Source of the DNA: Alphaproteobacteria bacterium
Lineage (GTDB): Bacteria > Pseudomonadota > Alphaproteobacteria > Micropepsales > Micropepsaceae
Length of the DNA stretch: 64,000 nucleotides
Assembly: GCA_025350465.1 (NCBI GenBank)
Contig: JANXXU010000015.1
Coordinates: 1 to 64,000 of the forward strand
Reading direction: 5' to 3'
Below are positions 1 to 9,545 of this stretch, piece by piece; the stretch's first letter is position 1; each line of letters starts with the position of its first letter. The position numbers and the translations under genes were made by a program. The notes under the pieces were generated by a model that did no database searches, was not told where the DNA came from, and saw only the letters and a list, made by a program, of their open reading frames with translations.

Positions 1-1
1 G

Positions 2-77
<76 letters not shown>

Positions 78-93
78 GAGCCGTCTCGGGCGA

Positions 94-347
94 TTGGGCA
101 AAAACGGCGGAGGTCCGCCGCTTAAGGCCCGCGGTTATAGGGAAGGGGTGCGCGCCTGTCCAGACACAGGCGCGGCGCATTGGCTCTCTTTCGCGACGCC
201 GAAGGGGGGAAGTGTGCGCGCTCGCCGCTTCCCCCCTCCGCCCTCGGCTTCGCCTCGTGCACCTCCCCCGCGAAGTGCAGGGGAGGAAAAACGCGACGCG
301 TGCTAAGAAGCTGGCAACGTCATCACGCAGTTTTCGGAGCCAAACTC
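94..347. repeat. Intergenic spacer with a dispersed GC-rich palindromic repeat
   Basis: No credible gene lies between tRNA-Phe and the crotonase. Positions about 229-295 carry a repeat of the form CTTCCCCCCTCCGCCCTCGG...CACCTCCCCCGC...GGGGAGG. It recurs almost identically at 16991-17047, so it is a dispersed intergenic element. Short open frames across it are explained by the GC-rich repeat and have no recognisable protein features. Confidence 0.7.
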
Positions 348-1202
348 ATGAGCCCATATACCTGCTTCAACGTCGAGACGAAGAACAAGGTCGCGCATAT
401 TCAGCTTAGGCGCGCCGAGGCGCTCAACACCATGACGCGCGCGTTCTGGAACGAGCTGCCGGCGATCGTGAGCGCGATCAACGAAGAGGCCTCGGCGCGG
501 GCGATCGTGATTTCGTCGACCGGCAAACATTTCTCTGCCGGCATGGATCTCTCCGTCTTCACCGACGGGCAGGGGGCGGCGGGCGAGGGTGCACGCAAGG
601 CCGAGATGGGGCGCGTTCGCTCGAACCTCAGGCTCGAGGTTCACCGGATACAAAAGACGTTCTCGTGCCTCGACGAAGCGCGCATGCCGGTGTTGATGGC
701 GGTGCAGGGCGGGTGCGTCGGTGGCGCCGTCGACATGAGCACCTGCGCCGACATGCGCTATGCGACGAAGGACGCGTTCTTCGTCATCCAGGAAATCAAT
801 CTGGCGATGACGGCCGACGTCGGCACGTTCCCGCGGCTCTGCCACTTGCTGCCGCAAGGCCTGGTGCGCGAGCTTGCCTATTCCGGGCGGCGCTTGAGCG
901 CGGCGCGGGCGCACGCGCTGGGCTTCGTCAACGAATTGTTCGATACGCAGGATCAGATGCTGGCGCATGTGACGGCGTTGGCGGAGGAGATCGCGGCGAA
1001 GTCGCCGCTGGCGGTGCACGGCTCGAAGGTGATGATCAACTACGCGCGCGATCATTCGATCGCCGACGGGCTCGACTATATCGCGACATGGCAGGCGGGC
1101 ATGTACAACCCGGCCGCCGACATGATGGAAAGTTTCGCGGCGAAGAACGAGAAGCGCGTGCCGGTCTATGAGGACCTGTTGCCGCTGAGGAAAGCGATGT
1201 GA
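348..1202 (+). CDS. Crotonase, delta(3,5)-delta(2,4)-dienoyl-CoA isomerase type
   Basis: A 284-residue enoyl-CoA hydratase/isomerase superfamily protein. It resembles the ECH1 branch, which shifts double bonds in dienoyl-CoAs during beta-oxidation of unsaturated fatty acids. Visible motifs are the oxyanion-hole segment HFSAGMDL, GGCVGGAVD, and IQEINLAMTADVGT. The Asp of GGAVD, the Glu of QEIN and the Asp of TADVG match the catalytic Asp/Glu/Asp of the mammalian isomerase. The ATG at 348 is preceded by GGAG at proper spacing; the frame is open upstream but runs through a repeat. Exact substrate is inferred; a generic enoyl-CoA hydratase role remains possible. Confidence 0.9.
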   Translation: MSPYTCFNVETKNKVAHIQLRRAEALNTMTRAFWNELPAIVSAINEEASARAIVISSTGKHFSAGMDLSVFTDGQGAAGEGARKAEMGRVRSNLRLEVHRIQKTFSCLDEARMPVLMAVQGGCVGGAVDMSTCADMRYATKDAFFVIQEINLAMTADVGTFPRLCHLLPQGLVRELAYSGRRLSAARAHALGFVNELFDTQDQMLAHVTALAEEIAAKSPLAVHGSKVMINYARDHSIADGLDYIATWQAGMYNPAADMMESFAAKNEKRVPVYEDLLPLRKAM

Positions 1203-1810
1203 TGCGGGTGCGGTTGCATTGGGCTTCGCCTGAACAACAATCCAAGATTCTCCCTCGCCCTTCCCAATTCGGGAAGGGAGAGGGCCGGGGTGAGGGATGG
1301 GCGTCGCACAAGGGCAACCCCGATCAAGTCACGCGGGCGCCGAAGCAACCGGCGCTCGTCCGTACACGGTACAACGGCCATCCCTCACCCCCATCCCCTC
1401 TCCCTTCCGAAGGCGGAAGGGAGAGGGGTGCGTTCATCGCTGCGTGCGTTCTTGTCGCGAGCGTCGGCGTCGTGCGCGCCGAGGGTGACACCGTCGGCCT
1501 GTGGGTCAAGAACACCTCGCCTGCCGCCGTCGTCGTCACCGTCGACGGCGCGCCGGCGTGCACGCTCGAGGCGCCGCTCTATCGGCCGTGTCACGACAAG
1601 ATCTCGCAGCTTACGCCCAACAAGAAAACCTGCACGACCAACAATCTCAAGATCAGCTGCATCACGGACGTGAAGGCGTCGGGCGTCGCCGTCCGGCTCA
1701 AGCGCGCCGACGGCATCGAATACAACGTGCGCGCCGGCAAGGACGCCAATCTCTATCTCTGCATCGAACCGGCAGGATTGACCGATTGCTTCGGCACCAA
1801 GCTCCATTAG
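1199..1810 (+). CDS. Small secreted protein of unknown function, start region disrupted by a repeat
   Basis: The frame opens with GTG at 1199, overlapping the crotonase stop. Codons from about 1245 to 1430 are an intergenic palindromic repeat read in frame. Only the part after about 1427 looks like protein: a hydrophobic segment (AACVLVASVGVV, then RAEG) resembling a signal peptide, followed by a Cys-containing mature domain with CTLEAPLYRPCHD, KKTCTTNNLKISC and LYLCIEPAGLTDCF. The even cysteines suggest disulfide bonding in the periplasm. No ATG or GTG sits just before the hydrophobic segment, so the repeat may have replaced the native start. Family not recognised. Confidence 0.5.
   Translation: MMRVRLHWASPEQQSKILPRPSQFGKGEGRGEGWASHKGNPDQVTRAPKQPALVRTRYNGHPSPPSPLPSEGGRERGAFIAACVLVASVGVVRAEGDTVGLWVKNTSPAAVVVTVDGAPACTLEAPLYRPCHDKISQLTPNKKTCTTNNLKISCITDVKASGVAVRLKRADGIEYNVRAGKDANLYLCIEPAGLTDCFGTKLH
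1245..1430. repeat. Inverted GC-rich repeat pair inside the 1199-1810 frame
   Basis: Two arms of the CCCTCxCCCTTCC...GGAAGGGAGAGGG type lie at about 1247-1305 and 1380-1429. Each has its own small hairpin (CCCTTCCCAATTCGGGAAGGG and CTCCCTTCCGAAGGCGGAAGGGAG), and the two are inverted relative to each other. Such elements are normally intergenic, so their presence within an open frame marks an insertion or a mis-called start. Confidence 0.75.
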
Positions 1811-1846
1811 ACTGGCGTCATCGGAACCATTGATTTAGCGAACAAT

Positions 1847-2257
1847 ATGACCAGTCATCCGCCCGCGCCCGCGGGATATTCACCTGTGTTCGCGGAGGCC
1901 GGCTTCAACGCCTATGTCGGCCCCATCTATCGCGCCGACGACGGCAGCCATTTCCTCTTCACCGTGCGCGACGTGCATATGAACGGCGGCGGCGCGCTGC
2001 ACGGCGGCATGATGATGGCGCTCGCCGACATTGCGATGGGCAAGACCGTGCATGCGGTGCTCGAGGGTGGCCGCGCGATGACGATCTCGCTCAACTGCGA
2101 TTTCATCGGGCCGGTGAAGCTCGGCGAGACAATCACGAGCCGCGTCTCGATCACGCGGCGCACGCGCTCGATCGTCTTCGTCAGCGCGACGCTCGACGTC
2201 GAGGGGCGTGCGATCCTGACGGCGACGGGCTTGTGGAAGATTCTCGGCGATGGTTGA
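1847..2257 (+). CDS. PaaI-family hotdog thioesterase (first of a tandem pair)
   Basis: A 136-residue single hotdog-fold protein of the PaaI/YbgC-like acyl-CoA thioesterase group. The helix motif GALHGGMMMALADIAMG is the family HGG...D catalytic region, and the strand ISLNCDFIGPVKLGETI is typical. It probably hydrolyses acyl- or aryl-CoA thioesters in the cytoplasm. It follows the secreted-protein frame and overlaps the next hotdog gene by 8 bases, so the two are translated together. The true substrate cannot be read from sequence. Confidence 0.9.
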   Translation: MTSHPPAPAGYSPVFAEAGFNAYVGPIYRADDGSHFLFTVRDVHMNGGGALHGGMMMALADIAMGKTVHAVLEGGRAMTISLNCDFIGPVKLGETITSRVSITRRTRSIVFVSATLDVEGRAILTATGLWKILGDG

Positions 2258-2696
2258 GCATAACCGGACGCCGCTCAAGCCGGCGCGCCATGTCGAGGCG
2301 CCCGCCGGTTGGTCGCATGCCGACCAGTTCGATCCGTTCGAAGCCTATCTCGGACCCTTCTTCGAACGCTGGGTGGGGGAGGCGCACGAATTCGCATTCA
2401 TCCTCGACGACCGGCATCTGAACGCGAAGGGCGTGGCCCATGGCGGCGCGCTGATGACGTTCGCCGACGCGGTGCTGGGCTATTGCGTGTGGGACGCGAC
2501 AGAGCGCGCGCCTTGCGTGACCGTGAGCCAGCAGACGAATTTCTTGAGCGCGGCGGTCGTGGGTGAACTCATCGACTGCCGCCCCGTCGTCATCCGCAAG
2601 ACGCGCGAAATCATCTTCGCACGCGGCGATTTTAAGGTGGCCGAGCGCGCGATCTTCACGGCGACGAGCATTTGGAAGGTGTTCGCGAAGGCTTAG
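2250..2696 (+). CDS. PaaI-family hotdog thioesterase (second of a tandem pair)
   Basis: A 148-residue hotdog thioesterase related to the gene before it, with the matching helix motif GVAHGGALMTFADAVLG. The ATG lies within the 3' end of the upstream gene, implying translational coupling. The two sequences have diverged and carry different N-terminal extensions. A heteromeric enzyme or two enzymes of different chain-length preference are both possible. The crotonase upstream suggests a role in acyl-CoA turnover. Confidence 0.9.
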   Translation: MVEHNRTPLKPARHVEAPAGWSHADQFDPFEAYLGPFFERWVGEAHEFAFILDDRHLNAKGVAHGGALMTFADAVLGYCVWDATERAPCVTVSQQTNFLSAAVVGELIDCRPVVIRKTREIIFARGDFKVAERAIFTATSIWKVFAKA

Positions 2697-2699
2697 GGC

Positions 2700-2785
2700 T
2701 GCCTCCTTTTGTCTTCCCCCCTTGAGGGGGAAGACAGAATCCGACCGTCGCCCGGGGCCCCCGCACGGGGGGAAGAGAGAGGATG
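2700..2785. repeat. GC-rich intergenic palindrome
   Basis: After the thioesterase stop lies CTTCCCCCCTTGAGGGGGAAG, an almost perfect hairpin, followed by a second GC block with CCCCCGCACGGGGGG. It may act as a transcription stop after the thioesterases. It belongs to the same kind of dispersed element as 56107-56304. Confidence 0.6.
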
Positions 2786-2874
2786 CCGCGTTTAAGGATT
2801 TGTTAGCGATCTGGTTCGCTAAAGCGCTCGAAGGTTAATTATCCGTCCACGGATGAGTGCGAAGCTCGCCTCCC

Positions 2875-3810
2875 ATGGGCAGCCAGCAGACAGCGGAATT
2901 GGTTCTCGGCACGGCGCAGCTCGGGCTTGCTTACGGCGCCGCCAATTCGCGGGGCCAGCCGGAAGACGCGCAGGCGCGGTTGATCGTGCGCGCGGCGGCC
3001 AACGGCGGCGTGCGCTGGATCGACACGGCTGCGGCCTACGGTTCGTCGGAAGCGCGCGTCGGCGCGCATCTGCCGCGCCATTCCGGGTGCCGCGTGGTGA
3101 CCAAGCTCGCGCCGCTCGACGAGTTCACAGATGAAACGCCGCTCTCGGCCGTGCTGCGGGCTGTCGAAGAGTCGGTACACCGCTCGTGCAACCGCTTGCG
3201 CACCGATCGCCTCGACGTGTTGCTGCTGCATCGCGCGCATCATTTGACGTGGCGCGGCGGGATCATTTGGAAGCGGCTGAAGAGTTTGCGCGACGAGGGC
3301 GCGATCTTCGATCTGGGCGTCTCCGTTTATACGCCGGACGAAGCGTTGGCCGCATTGGCCGTGCCTTGCGTGCGCCATCTGCAGCTGCCGTTCAATCTGC
3401 TCGATTGGCGCTGGCGGGATTCAGGTGTCGTCGAAGCCTTGGCCAAACGAAGCGATGTGACCGTGCACGCGCGCAGCGCTTATCTGCAAGGGTTGTTGGC
3501 GGCAGGCGCGGAAGCTCGTTGGCCGGCGATCAACGGCGTCGATGCGGTCGTGCTCAACGCAACGCTTCATCGGGTCGCCTGCGAGCTCTCGCGCGACAGC
3601 GTCGCCGACCTTTGTCTGGCCTATGTGCGGGCGCAGGCGTGGATCGACGGTGTCGTCGTCGGTATGGAACACACCTCGCAGCTCGCGCTCAACCTCGCGC
3701 TCTTCAAGCGTCCGGCGCTTACGCACGACGAATTACAAATCGTCGAGCAGGCGCTGCCGCACGCGCCTGAGCAGCTGCTCGATCCTGCGCAATGGCCGAA
3801 GGCGGCGTGA
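2875..3810 (+). CDS. Aldo/keto reductase family protein
   Basis: A 311-residue TIM-barrel oxidoreductase. The tetrad is visible as Asp50 and Tyr55 (WIDTAAAYG), Lys77 (VVTKL) and His119 (DVLLLHRAH). The subgroup resembles reductases found in surface-sugar and glycan clusters rather than the classical NADPH aldose reductases. The ATG at 2875 is preferred because homologues start shortly before the LVLGTAQLG strand; a GTG at 2857 is in frame. It is followed directly by an SDR and a patatin gene with overlapping starts. The substrate is unknown. Confidence 0.85.
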   Translation: MGSQQTAELVLGTAQLGLAYGAANSRGQPEDAQARLIVRAAANGGVRWIDTAAAYGSSEARVGAHLPRHSGCRVVTKLAPLDEFTDETPLSAVLRAVEESVHRSCNRLRTDRLDVLLLHRAHHLTWRGGIIWKRLKSLRDEGAIFDLGVSVYTPDEALAALAVPCVRHLQLPFNLLDWRWRDSGVVEALAKRSDVTVHARSAYLQGLLAAGAEARWPAINGVDAVVLNATLHRVACELSRDSVADLCLAYVRAQAWIDGVVVGMEHTSQLALNLALFKRPALTHDELQIVEQALPHAPEQLLDPAQWPKAA

Positions 3811-4589
3811 TGAGCGAGCGCATGTTCCGGCTCGACGGACGGGTCGCCTTCGTTTCGGGTGCCGCGGGGCATTTGGGTCAAGCGATAACGCGGGCGCTGC
3901 TCGGCGCGGGCGCGCACGTAATCCTCAACGGGCGCAACGCGGAGCGTCTCAGCGCGTTTCGATCGTCACTCGCCGACGAAGGCTTCGCCAAGACATCGAT
4001 CGCGTGCTTCGACATGAGCGACACGCCGGCGGTCGTTTCGTTCGTCTCAGGCACGCACCAGCTCGACGTGCTCGTCAACAATGCGATCACCGTCGCCATG
4101 GGCACGATCGCGACTTCGACCGGCGATGATTTCGCCAAGGCTTACGACACGGGCGTGCGCGCGGCATTCGAAGCGATGCGCGCGGCCGAACCCTTGCTGC
4201 GCAAATCGGCGGGTGCCAGCGTCATCAACATTGCGTCGATGTACGGGACGGTCAGTCCAGATCCGTCGGTCTACGGCGACAGCGGCCTTGACAGCCCGCC
4301 GTCTTACGGACCGGCGAAGGCGGCGCTCATTCAACTGACGCGTTACATGGCGTGTCACTGGGGGCCGCTCGGCATTCGCGTCAACGCGATCGCGCCGGGG
4401 CCGTTTCCGCACGAGACGTTTCAGCGCGCGCATCCGGCGTTCGTCGAACGCCTCGCGGCGAAGACGCCGCTGAAGCGCATCGGGCGTGCATCGGAGATCG
4501 GCGGCGTCGTGACGTTTCTGGCGAGCGAGGCCGCGTCCTATATCACTGGCGCCGTGCTTCCGGTCGACGGCGGCTGGACCGCATGGTGA
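3810..4589 (+). CDS. Short-chain dehydrogenase/reductase
   Basis: A 259-residue classical SDR. The cofactor motif is SGAAGHLG, near the N-terminus, followed by NN at 90-91. The catalytic residues are Ser143, Tyr166 and Lys170 (SYGPAKAAL). The C-terminus VLPVDGGWTAW is typical of the FabG/gluconate-dehydrogenase-like branch. The ATG overlaps the TGA of the aldo/keto reductase (TGATG), with GAAGG about 10 bases upstream. The insert around YGDSGLDSPPSYG resembles sugar-nucleotide-type SDRs. It probably works with the upstream reductase on one small molecule, possibly a sugar; that is inference. Confidence 0.9.
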   Translation: MSERMFRLDGRVAFVSGAAGHLGQAITRALLGAGAHVILNGRNAERLSAFRSSLADEGFAKTSIACFDMSDTPAVVSFVSGTHQLDVLVNNAITVAMGTIATSTGDDFAKAYDTGVRAAFEAMRAAEPLLRKSAGASVINIASMYGTVSPDPSVYGDSGLDSPPSYGPAKAALIQLTRYMACHWGPLGIRVNAIAPGPFPHETFQRAHPAFVERLAAKTPLKRIGRASEIGGVVTFLASEAASYITGAVLPVDGGWTAW

Positions 4590-6484
4590 AGCCCGTGAAA
4601 GGCATCGGCTATCTCGCGGGTTGGGTGAAGGGCGCGCAGCGGCCGGCAGCCGACGTGCTGGCGTTACTGGGGCCCGCCGGCGCTAGGCACACATTCTATC
4701 CGCCAGAATTGCGTTTGCGGCTCAGCGAATTTCCGCTCATGCGGGACGTCGGCGCCAAGGCGCTCGGCGCGCTGCTCGATGCCGCGCAATGGTTCAGCCT
4801 GCCTGGCGGAACGGTGCTCGAGCGCGCCGGCGAGAACGATCAGGCCGTGTTCCTTGTCGTCGCCGGATGTCTGGGCGTCTATGCGGCCGACGAGGAAGGC
4901 CAGGATCATTTTGTGGCGAACGTGCCGGCCGGCGAGACGGTCGGCGAGATGGCGGTCATTTCCGGCGAAGCCCATTCGGCAAAGCTCGTCGCGCTGCGCG
5001 ACAGCGAGTTGCTGCGCCTGGGCAAAGCCGAATTCAAGCACCTCATCGCACGTCATCCGCGCCTGTCGCTCAATCTGATGCAGCTTCTGGTGCAGCGCTT
5101 GCGGCAAACGACGCGCCGCGCGGTGACGGTGCAACGGGTGCGTACGATCGCGTTGATCCCGCTGCATGAGGGCATCGACTGCCGCGCGCTCGGACGGACG
5201 CTGACGCATGCCTTTGCGGAGATGTCGCTGGCGACCGGCGCACTCGGCTCGGAAGCGACCGGCCAGGCCAGCGATTGGTTCGCACGCTACGAAGCGGGCC
5301 ACGACATCGTCCTCTATCAAGGCGACGCCGCGGACAGCCTCTGGACGCAACAATGTTTGCGGCAAGCCGATCGCGTCGTCTTGGTCGCGCGGCTTGGCGA
5401 GACCGTCGCGTCGCACCCCTTGGCGAACGAGCCGCTCGGCCGCCTGAAGCGGCAAATGCCGGAGCTCATTCTGCTGCGCGGTGCAAGCGGCGGCTTGTCG
5501 TCGATGCCGCGCGGGCTGATCGGCCCTTACGGGCTGCATCACTATGTTCGTGATGGCGACGTGCAAGATATCAAGCGCCTGGCACGGTTGCTGACGGGGC
5601 GCGCCGTCGGTCTGGTTCTCGCGGGCGGCGGGGCGCGCGGTTTCGCGCATATCGGTGTCGTCAAGGCGCTGCGCGAGGCGGGCGTGCCGTTCGATCTGAT
5701 CGGCGGTTCGAGCATGGGCGCGATCGTCGCCGCGGGCGTCGCGATGGGCTGGGATCACGACGAGCTGTCGCGGCGTATGCGCCGTGCCTTCGTCGAGACC
5801 AATCCGCTCTCGGACTTCACGTTGCCTTTGCTCGCGGTCTTTCGCGGCAAGAAGGTAACGAAGATGTTGTACGATAACTTCGGCGACATGCTGATCGAAG
5901 ACATTCATCCGACCTATTTCTGCGTCGCGTCCAACCTGACGAGCGGGCGGGCGGAGGTGCTCACCGAAGGGCCGTTGTGGCGCGCGCTTCGGGCGAGCGT
6001 CGCGATTCCCGGACTGTTGCCGCCGATCATTTACGAGAAACATCTCTTGGTCGACGGCGGGCTGATGAACAATTTTCCCGTCGACATCATGGCGTCTTAC
6101 GCGCGGGGCCCCATCGTCGGTGTCGATGTCGCCGGCGACGAGGCGCCGATCGCGGAGGCCGAAAACTTCAGCGAGCAATCGTGGTGGCCGTTGTTTCGCC
6201 AGCAACTGAAAGGCGCGCCGTCGATCGTCTCGATCTTGATGCGCTCGGGCACGGTCGGCAACGAGGCGCAGCGGCGACTGGCACGCGAGCAAGCCGACAT
6301 GCTGTTCGATCCGCCGCTCGTCGGCGTGGGCCTGCGCTCGTGGCAAGCGTTCGACCGCGCGGTCGCCGAAGGTTATTCCCACGCCGCCGAACTGATCGAC
6401 AAGCATGGCATCGACGCCCTGATGTCGCGCCAGGGCGACGCGCAAGCGCTTCTACCGCAGTGGCGCCGCGATCTGTCGCGCTGA
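4583..6484 (+). CDS. Patatin-like phospholipase with N-terminal cyclic-nucleotide-binding domain
   Basis: A 633-residue protein of the neuropathy-target-esterase type. Residues about 50-165 form a cNMP-binding fold (GGTVLERAGENDQAVFLVV, GETVGEMAVISGEAHSAKL). A linker domain follows, then a patatin domain from about 340. The patatin part shows the oxyanion loop GGGARGFAHIG, the nucleophile GGSSMG (Ser377) and the DGG motif (Asp491), so the Ser-Asp dyad is intact. It probably deacylates phospholipids or lysophospholipids at the membrane. The ATG overlaps the end of the SDR gene by 7 bases, placing it in the same operon. A much longer frame upstream is just the SDR in another frame. Confidence 0.93.
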   Translation: MVKPVKGIGYLAGWVKGAQRPAADVLALLGPAGARHTFYPPELRLRLSEFPLMRDVGAKALGALLDAAQWFSLPGGTVLERAGENDQAVFLVVAGCLGVYAADEEGQDHFVANVPAGETVGEMAVISGEAHSAKLVALRDSELLRLGKAEFKHLIARHPRLSLNLMQLLVQRLRQTTRRAVTVQRVRTIALIPLHEGIDCRALGRTLTHAFAEMSLATGALGSEATGQASDWFARYEAGHDIVLYQGDAADSLWTQQCLRQADRVVLVARLGETVASHPLANEPLGRLKRQMPELILLRGASGGLSSMPRGLIGPYGLHHYVRDGDVQDIKRLARLLTGRAVGLVLAGGGARGFAHIGVVKALREAGVPFDLIGGSSMGAIVAAGVAMGWDHDELSRRMRRAFVETNPLSDFTLPLLAVFRGKKVTKMLYDNFGDMLIEDIHPTYFCVASNLTSGRAEVLTEGPLWRALRASVAIPGLLPPIIYEKHLLVDGGLMNNFPVDIMASYARGPIVGVDVAGDEAPIAEAENFSEQSWWPLFRQQLKGAPSIVSILMRSGTVGNEAQRRLAREQADMLFDPPLVGVGLRSWQAFDRAVAEGYSHAAELIDKHGIDALMSRQGDAQALLPQWRRDLSR

Positions 6485-6494
6485 AATACCTGTT

Positions 6495-6609
6495 TGTCAT
6501 GCCCGCGGAGGCGGGCATCTAGCAACGAAATTTGCTTGGCCCTTTGATGGCTGCAAAGAAAAGAGAGTCTCACTAAGACGACTGGATTCCCGCCTCCGCG
6601 GGAATGACA
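6495..6609. repeat. Inverted repeat pair between convergent genes
   Basis: Arms of about 25 bases, TGTCATGCCCGCGGAGGCGG at 6495-6519 and its near-complement at 6585-6609, lie between the patatin and dehalogenase stops. Each arm itself has CCCGC...GCGGG symmetry. This matches a palindromic element common in proteobacterial intergenic DNA. It may double as a bidirectional terminator. Confidence 0.8.
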
Positions 6610-6631
6610 GCGGAGATCTTCGCCACCCACC

Positions 6632-7546
6632 TCAAGCAGCAAACGCCCGCACAGCGGCCTTGGCGATTTCTTCGCCCCATTCTTGGACGAAGTGGCCGCC
6701 GTCGGCGATTTCGAGCGGCGGCGGGCAGCCGCGAATCTGTTTGCGCAACGCCGACATCACGGCGGGACCGAGGACAGGGTCCTGCATGCCCACGGCCATG
6801 AAGCTTTCGCCGCTCCACGATGTCGACAGCCACTGCGCGGCCTTGCGCGATATGCCGGCGCCGTCCATTTCGGGCGCGACCATGACGAGTTCGGGAAAGC
6901 GCCGAACGCCCGCCTTGTAGCGAATATCGGGAAACGGTGCACCATAGGCAGCGGCTTCGCCGTCGCTCAACAGCGGATTTCCACGCTTCATCAAGGCGCC
7001 GACGTCGATGTCGGGTTTCGATTTGACGAATGCTTTCCAGGCGTCGAAGCCGGGACCGGGACTGGCGCCGACAGCGAGCGCCGTGTTCATCACGAGCAGG
7101 CGTTTGATGCGCTGCGGGAATTCCATCGGCAGGGTGAGACCCAACAGTCCGCCCCAATCTTGCACGACGAGCGTGATGTCGGTGAGGTCAAGCTTCTCGA
7201 TGAAGCGCCGCAGCATGTCGCGGTGAAAGGTGAACGTGTAGGCGGCATCGTCGATGGGCTTGTCCGATTTGCCGAAGCCGAAAAAGTCCGGCGCTACAAC
7301 ACGATGTCCCGCAGCGACGAAGACCGGCAACATCTTGCGATAGAGATAGCTCCAGGTCGGCTCGCCGTGCAGGCAGAGAAAGGTCTGCGCATTGGCGGCG
7401 GCCTTGGCCGGGCGCTCGTCGAGGTAGTGCGCGCGCAAGCCCTCATAGCCCGCGAGATCGTCGACATAGTGCGGCGCAAACGGAAAGGCGGGAAGGCGCT
7501 CGAAGCGGGCGTCGGGCGTGCGCAGGGCTTCGATGCGGCGTTGCAT
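6632..7546 (-). CDS. Haloalkane dehalogenase-like alpha/beta hydrolase (DhlA/DhmA type)
   Basis: A 304-residue alpha/beta hydrolase close in length and motif order to DhlA/DhmA. The oxyanion motif is LHGEPTWSYLYRKM (about residues 59-72). The nucleophile is Asp130 followed by halide-binding Trp131 (VVQDWGG). A second cap-domain Trp is at 170 (FDAWKAF), the acid at Asp256 (GMQDPVLG) and the base at His285 (ADGGHF). All residues needed for hydrolytic dehalogenation of subfamily I enzymes appear present, unlike plain esterases with Ser nucleophiles. It would convert haloalkanes to alcohols and halide. It sits alone, with no haloacid dehalogenase visible nearby. Confidence 0.88.
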   Translation of the reverse strand: MQRRIEALRTPDARFERLPAFPFAPHYVDDLAGYEGLRAHYLDERPAKAAANAQTFLCLHGEPTWSYLYRKMLPVFVAAGHRVVAPDFFGFGKSDKPIDDAAYTFTFHRDMLRRFIEKLDLTDITLVVQDWGGLLGLTLPMEFPQRIKRLLVMNTALAVGASPGPGFDAWKAFVKSKPDIDVGALMKRGNPLLSDGEAAAYGAPFPDIRYKAGVRRFPELVMVAPEMDGAGISRKAAQWLSTSWSGESFMAVGMQDPVLGPAVMSALRKQIRGCPPPLEIADGGHFVQEWGEEIAKAAVRAFAA

Positions 7547-7705
7547 GTCGGCTGCTCCATTCGGCCCCCCGCGGAACTTTTAGTCTCGCGTGGATGGCCT
7601 CATCGCCGCAAGTCACATCTGAGTGCAAGACCCCTCGCCAAGCGTCAAGCGGGCGCGGTAACGTAGCCTCACGATAAAATACTCGAGACGTTGGAGGAAT
7701 GCCTC

Positions 7706-8889
<1,184 letters not shown>

Positions 8890-8890
<1 letters not shown>

Positions 8891-9381
8891 TGAAAACAGC
8901 GCTCAAGATTATTTCAGCAGCGGCTCTTCTGGGCATTGGTGCGTGCGCGCCGCATATGCACGAGGGACCACCCGGACCGCCGCCGGCGGCCTATGGACCG
9001 GCGACCGAAAATCAGATCGAGCAGGCGAAGGATCGCTACGCCGCTTATTTGCTTGCGGTGGACGCGGATGGCGTGGCGTCGATGTATGCGCCGGACGGCG
9101 TGATGGAGCGCCAAAGCGGCGGCCCGCTGCACGGGCGCGATGAAATTCGCGCGTTCCTCTCCTCGTTCGCCAATGTAAAGGTCTTGTCGGTTCAGATGAC
9201 GACGATCTCGTTTTCTTATGAAGGCCCCGCCGTCGTGCAAACGGGCGAGTTTCGCCAAACGGCGCGCGCCAACGGCAAGATCGTCAATGCCGCAGGCCGC
9301 TTCGAGGCGACATGGATTCGCGGGCCCCATGGCGATTGGTTCGTCCGTCATATGGTGACGCGGCCCAACGCCAGCTCATAG
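8890..9381 (+). CDS. SnoaL-like (NTF2-fold) lipoprotein
   Basis: A 163-residue protein. It has a lipoprotein signal peptide ending in IGAC, a Pro-rich linker (PPGPPPAAYGP), then a SnoaL/DUF4440-type cone fold (DRYAAYLLAVDADGVASMYA, GRDEIRAFL). The start ATG is inside the thiolase stop (TGATG), so the genes are coupled. The fold serves as a small-ligand pocket in both enzymes and non-enzymes. No specific reaction can be assigned, and an envelope location is inferred from the lipobox. Confidence 0.78.
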
Positions 9382-9437
9382 GCTTCACGAATGCCCACGG
9401 ACGGCCTGCGCCCACGGGCAATTAAGCGTTCGCGCCT

Positions 9438-9462
9438 ACTATAAAGTGTGTGTCTTTGTAGT
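9438..9462. promoter_or_regulatory. Imperfect inverted repeat upstream of the beta-barrel gene
   Basis: ACTATAAAG and CTTTGTAGT face each other across a 7-base spacer, in an AT-rich patch about 85 bases before the 9546 gene. The layout suits an operator or a short hairpin in a leader. No regulator can be named. Confidence 0.35.
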
Positions 9463-9545
9463 ACCAAAATCGCTCTGTATAGAGTGAAGCGGCGTTTGCC
9501 GTTCAACACAATCAATACCCATGCTAGTTCGTATCCAACAAAGAA

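Noticed and set aside
4352-4582. Extra 77-codon N-terminus for the patatin gene
   Set aside because: It reads the SDR gene in another frame. The ATG at 4583 is the first start compatible with the family and overlaps the SDR stop.
4664-6445. 593-codon antisense frame opposite the patatin gene
   Set aside because: Arises from GC-biased codons in the opposite strand; has no features, and the sense gene is clear.
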